64,000 bases of DNA from NCBI RefSeq assembly GCF_018991925.1, contig NW_024742338.1:3350578-3414577 (forward strand), read 5' to 3'. The stretch comes from Homarus americanus (taxonomy: Eukaryota; Arthropoda; Malacostraca; Decapoda; Nephropidae). Numbering within the stretch: position 1 is the stretch's first letter; every line of letters starts with the position of its first letter. The notes under the pieces were generated by a model. It searched no databases, was not told the origin of the DNA, and saw only the letters and a list, made by a program, of their open reading frames with translations. Position numbers and translations under genes: made by a program. This document shows, in pieces, positions 55,020 to 64,000 of this stretch.

Positions 55020-55720
55020 CAGCCTCAGTTCAAGGAAGACCTCTAGTTACGTCAATAAGCACCGCCCTAAAATTCCTGGTTGACACACCTGCTCCAGTTA
55101 GATCACGGGTAGGCCAATGGAAGGCATAACCGCCCAGTGTGTATGTGGAACACCCCATGACATCAACCACGTCATGGTGTGCAAGACAGGAGGTCTCGTA
55201 TGCATGAGGGAATAACGAAGTAAGGAACCTCATATAGAATATGCTGAAGGCAATATGCTACAACGTCAATGTGGAACCGACCTTCTCCCTATTAGACGGT
55301 GAGTGTCGCTTCTTCTACTGGACTGCCAACACAACCAACGAAACCCGTGTGTGTGCGTCAGTGCTCGAGAATTCTGGTCAAGGGGACAGCGAATATTCTT
55401 TGATATCAGAATGTTTCACCTCCTGGCCACAAGTCACCTGCTGTCTCCCGAGGCTACACACAGGAGGAACAACCATGGCAAGAACAGATCATAGTCTCAG
55501 GGATTCCAGGACGTGGATCAAGGCAGTATCAATCCTCAGCGCTGACAACATCGGGCGGGATGAGACCAAGTGCAAGGTGCTTCTCCGACAGACTGGCTGA
55601 GGTGTTATCAGAACAGAAACAACACCCCAGAAAGTAGTCGTGACATGGTCGAGGTGTCGCCTATCCTCCTCTCTGCTCTGTTGTGCCTCAGGGGAACAAT
55701 ATCACTGCCCCTTATACCAA
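55020..55720 (+). pseudogene. Mobile-element protein remnant (CxCG...HVMVCKTGG...RGQRxFFDIR)
   Basis: Read in + frames with shifts and stops: CVCGTPHDINHVMVCKTGGL (about 55135-55195), NNEVRNL, LKAICYNVNVEPTFSLLDGE (55244-55303), then SAREFWSRGQRIFFDIRMFH (about 55360-55420), THRRNNHGKNRS, and FSDRLAEVLSEQKQ (about 55580-55625). The block order matches the C-terminal domain of retroelement-associated proteins widespread in cnidarians and crustaceans (CxCG...H.x.CKxGG...EP.LxxL.GE...ARLDVxAxGFW..GQ.xFFDVR.F). Frameshifts show it is inactive. The conserved DIR/DVR and upstream acids suggest a nuclease-like fold; the exact family is not certain. Confidence 0.6.
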
Positions 55721-55855
55721 CAACAGCTCAGGATATGAACTATTGGGCAACAGTCACTCAATGCAGCAAAGATGTGCAGCTTAACGAACTCAGCTTGGGT
55801 GGTTAAGGAATACAATAGTGGGAAAGATGTGGCTGAGAGGGTGGTTGGAGGAAAG

Positions 55856-55926
55856 TAGTAGTAGTAGTAATAGTAGTAGTAGTAATAGTAGTAATAGTAA
55901 TAGTAGTAGTAGTAGTAGTAGTAGTC
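55856..55926. repeat. (AGT)n microsatellite
   Basis: AGTAGTAGTAATAGTAGTAG, interrupted by AAT. Confidence 0.95.
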
Positions 55927-56137
55927 GTGTAGGCAGATGGTGAAGGGGAAGACCAAGGGGGAGTAGAGGAGGAGAGAGAGAGGGATGAGGAGGTGGTAAG
56001 GAGAGGTAGGTGGGGACGGGGGTGAGAGGAGGGGTATACAACAGGTCCGGGACACACACACGATAATAAGTAGCTGCCGTGTTCAACCTTAATGAACAAT
56101 ATAATATTATTAATTGGTAAGTTTCTTGTGAAGCCGC

Positions 56138-57296
56138 CACAGTTACCATCATTATCACCGTCACCATCATTATCACCGTCACCATCATTATCACCGTCAC
56201 CATCATTATCACCGTCATCATCATCATCATCACCATCATTATCACCGTCACCATCATTATCACCGTCACCATCATTATCACCGTCATCATCATCATCACC
56301 ATCACCATCATTATCACCGTCATCATCATCATCATCACCATGATTATCACGTCACCATCATTATCACCGTCACCATCATTATCACCATCATTATCATCAT
56401 CACCATCGTTATCACCGTCACCATCATTATCACCGTCATCATCATCGTCACCATCATTATCATCATCACCATCGTTATCACCGTCACCATCATTATCACC
56501 ATCACCATCATCATCACCATCGTTATAACCGTCACCATCATTATCACCGTCACCATCACCATTATTATCATCATCACCATCGTTATCACCGTCACCATCA
56601 TTATCACCGTCATCATCATCATCACCATCATTATCACCGTCACCTTCATTATCACCGTCACCATCATCATCACCGTCATCATCACCATCATTATCATCAT
56701 CACCATCGTTATAACCGTCACCATCATTATCACCGTCACCATCACCATCTATCATCATCACCATCGTTATACCGTCACTCTTATCACCGTCACCATCATC
56801 ATCACCATCATTATCATCATCATCGTCATCACCGTCACCATCATTATCACCATCACATCATCATCCCATCACCATCATTATCACCGTCATCATCATCACC
56901 ATCGTTATCACCGTCACCATCATCCTCATCATCATCATCATCACCATCATTATCCCATCATCACTCATCATCTTATCACCGTCACCATCATCACAATTTA
57001 TCATCATCACCATCGTTAACCTATCATCATCACCATCATTATCATCATCTCATCGTTATCACCGTCACCATCATTATCACCGTCATCATCACCATCATTA
57101 TCACCATCATTATCACCATCATCATCATTATCACCGCCATCATCATCATCATCCTCATCATATCTTATCATCATCACCATCATTATCATCGTCACCATCA
57201 TTCCCACCATCAATCACGTCATCATCATCACCATCACATCATCATCTATCACCATCACCATCACCGTCACCATCATTATCACCGTCACCATCATTA
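56138..57296. repeat. 18-bp minisatellite CACCATCATTATCACCGT
   Basis: About 60 units with ATCATC insertions; the right third is more degenerate. The 324-codon Asp/Gly-rich frame on - is an artefact. Confidence 0.95.
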
Positions 57297-57299
57297 ATA

Positions 57300-57715
57300 A
57301 ACATGCAGGTAAATTATGTCTCTTTACACCAAATAGCTTCCATATTCTCAGAGGTTCCTACGATAAATTTTTCCTCTTAACTGGTGACATGAAGGCGTAC
57401 CTACCTGACTCACTCCCTACAACACAGAGACTTAAAACCTGATGAAATGTTAGATTGGGAAAGTTAATTTGATCTAGGAATCTTTGAGAAGCGAGGAGGA
57501 GAAAATATAACAATAAAAGTAAGAAGATGGTAGCGTAGGAAGAACTCGCCCCGGGCTGGTGACATCTGCCATTACTGATACTGCTGGTGGTGGTGGTGGT
57601 GGTGTTGCTGCTGCTGCTTCTTGAGAACCTTGTAATAAGTATCACACACACAGAAAAACCCAACCACCCACGTCTACTAATGACAAACAAAAGTGTAAAT
57701 ATACTCGTCCGACAG
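57300..57715. other. Unique spacer with a (GGT)n run
   Basis: A GGTGGTGGTGGT run at 57586-57603 followed by CTGCTGCTGC. A 120-codon - frame has no recognisable motif. Confidence 0.4.
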
Positions 57716-57880
57716 TTCACCCGTTAACACCACAGTAGTACCCGTTAATACCACAGTTGCGGTACTGGTGCCCGTTAACACCTACCGTAGCACCCGTAAT
57801 TACATCACAGTAGTACCCGTTAATACCACAGTTGCGCCCGTTAACACCAATTGCCCGTTAACACCACCTTAGCATTACGG
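57716..57880. repeat. CCCGTTAACACCACAGTAGTA tandem repeat
   Basis: Five or six degenerate units of about 20 to 40 bp (CACCCGTTAAYACCACAG). Confidence 0.7.
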
Positions 57881-58029
57881 CACCGGTAAACACACTAACC
57901 TACCATTACGTTCTTCCGGGCGTACTATTAACGACAACACACCGTCCATATTGTTCTTTCTTCTTGTTTCTGACGAGTGTAATAATGATATGGCGCTCAT
58001 TGTTTGTCTAGTGTCTGTTTGCTGAGTGT

Positions 58030-58082
58030 ATATGTATGTACGTATGTATGTATGTATGTATGTTGTAATGTATGTATGTTGT
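58030..58082. repeat. (TATG)n microsatellite
   Basis: TATGTATGTACGTATGTATG with minor interruptions. Confidence 0.85.
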
Positions 58083-58361
58083 ATGACAAACTGGGCAAGT
58101 TCCCGCGCCTCTGTCTACACAGCAGTAATTGGGAACCTGGATGTTAATCGATTTGCGGATCGTGTTCCGGGGTAATGGTTAGCGAGCAGTTGGCGAGTTG
58201 TCGGTCTTCTCGGACTATTCCTTGACACTGGGTGATGCAGCCGCTGCTCCAAGGTGTTGTGTTGGCGGCAGCTTCTACACTAAACAATATCACGCCAAGG
58301 TTGCTCGGGCCGTGCATCCTCGAACGAACACGAGGGCAACCATAATTTTGCGTGCGTATGT

Positions 58362-58429
58362 TTTGTTGTGTGTGTGTGTGTGCGTGTGCGTGTGCGTGTG
58401 TGTGTGTGTGTGTGCGTGTGTGTGTGTGT
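58362..58429. repeat. (GT)n/(GC) microsatellite
   Basis: GTGTGT with periodic GTGC units. Confidence 0.9.
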
Positions 58430-58719
58430 AAGCCCGTCGTGTCCCCGTGAGCGCACACAGCCTCCCACTCTTTGTTGGTTTGTGTTATCGCGGACATCCG
58501 AGTCGACTTCCTGACTGATGAACGATGGCGAGTGTCAACAAATGATGGTCATCTGTTAATACTTATACGACGCCTAACACCTGCACCTGAAGGACACTTA
58601 ATATTCACTATCACCAGTTATTAAGTCCGTGGCGGTGGTCAAGTGTGTGTGATAGTGTTAAATAGCGGACCACACACACAAAAGGGACAAGCCAATAAAT
58701 TAAGGTACATTTATACGTC

Positions 58720-58930
58720 CTGGCTGAGTGGTTAAGGATCTGGCCTTGGATTCCGAGGTCCGGGAATCGAGGCCCAGCCAAGAAGGAGCGCCCAAGGTAG
58801 GAAGTTTATCACACTCGCCCACACGATCCAAGTGTGAATACATACTGGTGTATCCGGGAGAGTAGACGAGGCCCAAGGTACAGTACACGGCCATAGTGTT
58901 CCGGCCATGTGGAGCAAATCTACTGCGGGA
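58720..58930 (+). mobile_element. tRNA-derived SINE (probable)
   Basis: GTCCTGGCTGAGTGGTTAAG (58717-58736) is a good tRNA-Ser/Leu-like 5' end with an A box (TGGCTGAGTGG). About 45 bp on, GGGAATCGAGGCCCAGCCAA resembles a B box and the closing acceptor arm. A tRNA-unrelated body (GAGCGCCCAAGGTAGGAAGT and so on) follows, to about 58930. There is no clean clover-leaf anticodon loop, so a tRNA gene is less likely. It lacks a clear poly(A) tail. Confidence 0.5.
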
Positions 58931-59285
58931 AGATCAAACCCCTACCCTAACCTGCCCTGCCCTACCCTCCCTACCTACCTACCCTAACCTGACCTAACAC
59001 TTATATTAGCGAAACACCGAGGATCCCAGCGAGCGTGTGTGTGTGTATCTGCGTCTTCTCGTGCCTAAACTTTCTCTCCCTTCTCAACGTTCTTACCCGC
59101 GATGACCCCAAAATTACTCTCTCTCTCACACACACACAATGTATGAATGACACAGGTGAGAGGAATTTGGGTTTTTGTTCATGGTGACGTCAGTGTGTGT
59201 TGTGACGTTCAAGTGTGTTGTCACGTCAGAGTGTGTTGTCACGTCAGAGTGTGCTGTGACGTTAGAGTGTGTGTTGTTACGTCAT

Positions 59286-59294
59286 GCTGTGTGT

Positions 59295-59349
<55 letters not shown>
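59286..59349. repeat. (GT)n microsatellite
   Basis: About 31 units. Just upstream (59180-59285), GTGTGTTGTSACGTCAGA units repeat five times, each with an ACGTCA half-CRE. Confidence 0.95.
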
Positions 59350-59355
<6 letters not shown>

Positions 59356-59399
59356 CATGCGCCGAGATTACTATTTCAGACGTGTTAAGTCTGGGCGCA

Positions 59400-61388
59400 T
59401 GCACATAACTGTCACCTCCACACTCATACTGATACTCTCAACCCACTATACTGTCACCTCTACACTCATACTATCACACTCACACTGTCTTTACACTCAT
59501 ACCTCACACTCATACACATCCTCCTCATACTATCCTCACCTCAATGCCACACCACCTCATACTGTCCTCACTCCTTACTGTCCTCACACCATGCCACACC
59601 ACACTCCTGCCTCCTCTTACCTTCACTCATACTGTCACACTCTCATACTATACCTCCCTCATACTGTCACACTCCCACCTCATACTGTCACTCCCTGCTC
59701 CCTTGTCCACTCACACATACTGTCACACTCCCCTGCTCACCTCCACTCACATGCCCCAGCACACTCATCACACTCCCACTGTCACCTCACACTCATACCT
59801 GTCTCTCATACTGTCACACTCACATAATGTCCCCTCCCATCTGTCCACACTCACCTCCCATACTGTCACACTCACACTCATACTGTCCACTCACCTCCCA
59901 GACTCCATACTGTCAAACTCACCTCCTCTGTCCTCACCCTCCCACTCACTGTCTCCCACTCCATACTCTCTCACCCTCCCTCCTGTCACACTCACACTCA
60001 TACTGTCACACTCACCTCCATACTGTCACACTCCTCATACTGTCACACACTCACACTCATATATCTCACACTTATACTGTCACCTCCACACTCATACTGT
60101 CACACTCACACTCATACTGCTCACACTCCACTTCTGTCCTCACCTACCCTCATGCCCTCCCTCATACTGTCCACTCCCTCATACTGTCACCACACTCATA
60201 CTGTCACCTCCCTCATATAGCATCACCTCCACCTCCATACTGTCCCCTCCTCACTTTGTCACACCTCCTCTGTCCCTCCCTCTACTGTCACACTCACCTC
60301 ATACTGTCACATCCATCATACCCTCACACTCATACTGTCCCACACTCACCCTGTCCTCCCATACTGTCCACTCACACTCATGCCATCACCTCACCTCGAA
60401 CTCTAGTGTCAAACTCACACTCATACTGTCCTCACCCTCCTCTACTGTCACACTCACACTCATACTGTCCACACTCACACTCCTCATACTGTCACACTCA
60501 CACCATACTGTCACACTCCACCTCAACTGTACACTCCTCCAAACTCATAGTGTCAACTCACACTCATACTGTCACACTCCCCTCCTCCTCATATACTCCC
60601 ACACTCCTGCACTATCTCTCACTCACATCCTCCACTCATACTGTCACCTCACCCTCACTGTCTGTCACTCACACCCTACTATCCTCACCCCTCACTCCAC
60701 CTCATACTGTCACACTCTATACTGTCACCCTCACCTCACTCATGCCTCCACACATACTGTCACACTCCCCTCCATACTGTCACATACACTCGAACTCATA
60801 GTGTCAAACTCACCTCCCCATACTGTCCCTCACTCATACTGTCACACTCCCACCTCATACTGTCACCCTCCTACTACTGTCACCTCACACCCATACTGTG
60901 CACTCACCTCACTCATACTGTCTCTCATTACACACTCCCACACTCATACTGTCACACTCACCCCTCCATACTGTCCCTCACCTCATACTGTCACCTCCTC
61001 ATACTGTCACTCACCCTCCTCACACTGTCACCTCCACCTCACCACTGTCACCCTCACCTCACTCCATACTGTCACCCCACCCTCCTACCCTACACCACAC
61101 TCATACTGTCACACTCACACTCCCTTGCATCACCCCTCACCCTACTCATACATACCTCCACTCCATACTGTCACCTCCCCCTCCCTACTGTCCACCCTCC
61201 CCCTCATACTCCACATCCCCACACCTTCACCTCACCCCTCACCCATACTGTCACCTCCCTCATACTGTCACACTCCCCTCCCATCATACTGTCACATACT
61301 CATACTGTCTCACCTCCTCATACTGTCTCCCCACTCATACTGTCACACTCACACTCATACTGTCCCCTCATCTGTCACCTCCACCTCC
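59400..61388. repeat. ~19-bp minisatellite CACTCATACTGTCACACTCA
   Basis: Nearly 2 kb of CTCATACTGTCACACTCACA units with very frequent 1 to 4 base losses. The 617-codon Ser/Thr/His/Leu frame and others are artefacts of the repeat. Confidence 0.95.
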
Positions 61389-61438
61389 TCACCTTAATCA
61401 CTCACCTGTCTGGTTTGATGGAAATATCTGTGCAGGGG

Positions 61439-61500
61439 AGGAAGGAAGGAAGGAAGGAAGGAAGGAAGGAAGGAAGGAGGAGGGAGGAGGAAGGGAAAGG
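61439..61500. repeat. (GGAA)n microsatellite
   Basis: GGAAGGAAGGAAGGAAGGAA followed by AGG-rich sequence. Confidence 0.95.
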
Positions 61501-61557
61501 AGGAGGTTGCTACTAGCGGATCTCTTAATAACTATCGTCCCCTCCACAGGATGCCAC

Positions 61558-62748
61558 AGATGGTGTGCGCCATCCGTGTCACCGGAACCTGTACCATCTG
61601 TGTCCACACCCGTAACCTGTACTATCTGTGTCCGAACTCATACATCTGTGTCACACCGTAACCACCAATCTGTGCACACACCCGGAACCTGTACCATCTG
61701 TCCACACCCATACCTGTACCATCTGTTCACCCCGTAACCTGTACCATCTGTGCCACACCCCGGAACCTGTACCATCTGTGTACAGAACCTGTACCATCTG
61801 TCACACCCCGTAACCTGTACCATCTGTACCCACACACCGGAACCTGTACCATCTGTGCCACACCCGGAACCTAACCCCACCCATCTGTGCCACCCTAACA
61901 TTACCATCTGTGCACACCCGGAACCTGTACCATCTGTGCACACGGAACCTGTACATCTGTGCCACACCCGGAACCTGTACCATCTGTGCCACATCGCAAC
62001 CTGTACCATCTGTGCACACCCATAACCTGCATCGTGCCACATCACCAACCTGTACCCACCTGTGCCCACCGGCACCTGTACCACCTGTGCCACACCGGAA
62101 CCTCACCTGTACCACACCCAGCACCTGTACCACACACCTGTACACACCCAGCACACCACCTGTGCCACACCCGGCACCCTGTACACCTGTGCAGGAACCT
62201 GCATCTGTACCCCCAGGAACCCCACCTGTGCCACACACACGCTTTCATACCACCTGTGCCACACCCGGAACCTGTACCACCTGCCCACACGGCACCTGTA
62301 CCACCTGTGCCCACCCGGAACCTGTACCACCTGTGCCACACCGCAACATTGTACCATCTTCACACCCGACCTGTACCATCATGCCCACCCGTAACCTGTA
62401 CCACCTGGCCACACCCAACCTGCACCTGTACACGGCACCTGTACCCTCGTGCCACACCGGCACCTGTACCACCTGTGCCACACCCGGCACCTGTACACAC
62501 CTGTGCCACACCCGAAACCTGTACCACCTGTGCCACACAGCACCTGTACCTGTGCCCACCGGAACCTGTACCTGTGCCACACACACACTGTCCACCACCC
62601 AGCACCTCTTGCCCACCTGTGCCACAGGAACCTGTACCACCTGTGCACACACCAGCACCCTGTACCGCCCTCCAACCCACACCCCTTGCCACACACCGGC
62701 ACCTGCCACCGTGCCACACCAGAACCTGTACCTGCACACACCACTGTA
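61558..62748. repeat. ~26-bp minisatellite GAACCTGTACCATCTGTGCC
   Basis: About 48 units of GAACCTGTACCAYCTGTGCC then ACACCCG. The left half has CATCTG, the right half CACCTG; the switch is at about 62055. Many units are truncated. Confidence 0.95.
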
Positions 62749-62769
62749 ACACAGACACAAAGTGATCAT

Positions 62770-64000
62770 TACCTCCCGGGGTCAGCTGACTATCACGACC
62801 ACCGCCATATGCCTGTTTACACGACATGAGACACCTCCCATGGTACTGTGGTTACCATGGGGGGGGTGTTAACAGTGGGTGGAAGACTCACCTGCCGACA
62901 GATGGGTGTTGTGGGGTAAACTACTGTAGTGAGGGCCCTCCTCTCTACCTACAGGGTGTGGTACATCTCTCTCACTGGTTAGCATTCCCTCGCCTGAAAG
63001 TGAAAACATGAGAAGAATATTATTTTCCCTGTGGTGTGTGACCTTTGAGACACCCTGTACCTCTGAGACACCCTGTACAGTACAGTGAGGCCAGTATATA
63101 CAGTATATGAACACCAATACTGTATGGGGACCACTACTGACACAGTCTCCTGTGGGTGTTGAGAGGCTGCTACCACACACAGACTTAACAGAATACAAAT
63201 TGTTCCTCTCATAAAAATAAACAAATAAAAAATTCATATACTGACGGGGAAATATTTTACAAACTTAAGTAAAAAGAACATGACGACACTAATGAATTAT
63301 ACCTGTGCAGGACGGTAGACAGTTGTACTGTCTAAAAAGTTTGAGTAGCTTTTAGAAAGGTAAACAAACAGTATACGACACCCATACACGAGACCCCCGG
63401 AACTGTTGATGCACCATGAAACAAAACATTAATGTTTCCAGCTTCCAAAATAACTTTAAGGAACACTCGGCCACCACCTCACACCTCAGTCACTATAACA
63501 TACTGTACCTTAACACTGTATAGAGTTTACAGGATATAAACAGGAAGAACTTGACCAAAAGTATTATATTTTCTGTACAATAATATTACTATTTTTTCTC
63601 GTTTATAGATGACTTAGTAAGAACTGGGAAATCCCGAGATTTCTGGCACTTGTTCCGGGATTTAATTTAACGATTTAAAGTCCGGGATCCCTGTAAAGAA
63701 ACCCTGGGCCAGGTGTCTGTGGCTGACGTGTTATAAAGAGACTCTCAACACCTGACAACTCCCCAGGTGTCCACACAAGAGCGGTTCATGTATAGTGATA
63801 TAAATGGTTGGTCAGATCAAACACAAGCGGCTGACTCAGGTATTTGTGGTCAATCCAACGTCTCAGTGAGTACAGTATATTAATATAGCTTCACCACCAG
63901 TTTCCAACAACAAAATCTGCGGGACAACACACACACACACACACTAACACGCGTATTTGTTTGTTCAGTGTGTGTCTCTCTCTCTGTCTGTCCTTGTTAT
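62770..64000. other. Unique DNA to window end, no gene supported
   Basis: Open frames up to 122 codons on - lack recognisable motifs. A short TGAGACACCCTGTAC duplication lies at 63046-63080 and a (CA) run at 63929-63942. Confidence 0.45.

Noticed and set aside
55790..56764. 324-codon Asp/Gly-rich frame on -
   Set aside because: Translation of the 18-bp CACCATCATTATCACCGT array.
58717..58790. Functional tRNA gene
   Set aside because: A box is good but the anticodon arm and T loop do not fold cleanly, and a long non-tRNA body follows.
59544..62765. Several long Ser/Thr/His/Cys-rich frames up to 617 codons
   Set aside because: Products of the 19-bp and 26-bp minisatellites; frames persist because the unit lacks stops.

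Overview
The window is animal (arthropod) nuclear DNA, most likely from a decapod crustacean. The evidence is split genes with GT..AG introns, an arthropod-style TATA/Inr promoter, a secreted proline-rich protein of the cuticle/extracellular-matrix type, very dense microsatellites and minisatellites, short (TTAGG)n / (CCTAA)n tracts of the arthropod telomere type, and LINE remnants of types common in crustacean genomes. The species call is inference. No bacterial, CRISPR or viral feature was seen.

Two protein-coding genes can be supported, lying tail to tail in the first half. (1) On the + strand is a proline-rich secreted matrix protein: TATA box at 1963, a 9-nt coding part of exon 1 at 2229-2237, a 12.7-kb intron, a signal-peptide exon at 14967-15152 and a long repeat exon at 15631-17994. 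All junctions are phase 0 and the joined product is 852 aa. (2) On the - strand is a complete mitochondrial asparaginyl-tRNA synthetase (NARS2), rebuilt as nine exons between 29688 and 20836. The phases agree at every junction and the product is 476 aa, close to the known ~477 aa of vertebrate NARS2.

The 12.7-kb intron and the flanks hold transposable-element debris: two short MITE-like elements with TA-type ends (14641-14793, 49916-50124), LINE 3'-end remnants (12.9, 13.9, 30.2-30.6, 47.0-47.4 kb), a LINE endonuclease remnant (44.4-45.5 kb), two other element-derived protein remnants (46.1 and 55.1 kb), a tRNA-derived SINE (58.7 kb), and at least eleven copies of a fold-back repeat family whose centre carries CCTAA/TTAGG pentamers.

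From about 33 kb to 62.7 kb the window is mostly tandem repeats and holds no gene I can support: a 28-bp array (33.1-34.5 kb), a ~50-bp array (37.5-38.6), an 11-bp array with higher-order structure (39.7-42.0), an ATT array (42.1-42.5), a 20-bp array (42.5-43.7), a 29-bp array split by a LINE fragment (46.6-48.0), GGT/TTCC (52.9-53.6), an 18-bp ATC-rich array (56.1-57.3), a ~19-bp array (59.4-61.4) and a ~26-bp array (61.6-62.7). The strongest candidates for something not yet described are the telomere-motif fold-back family, the higher-order 11-bp array, the two tandem arrays that carry CRE-like sites, and the architecture of the proline-rich matrix protein.
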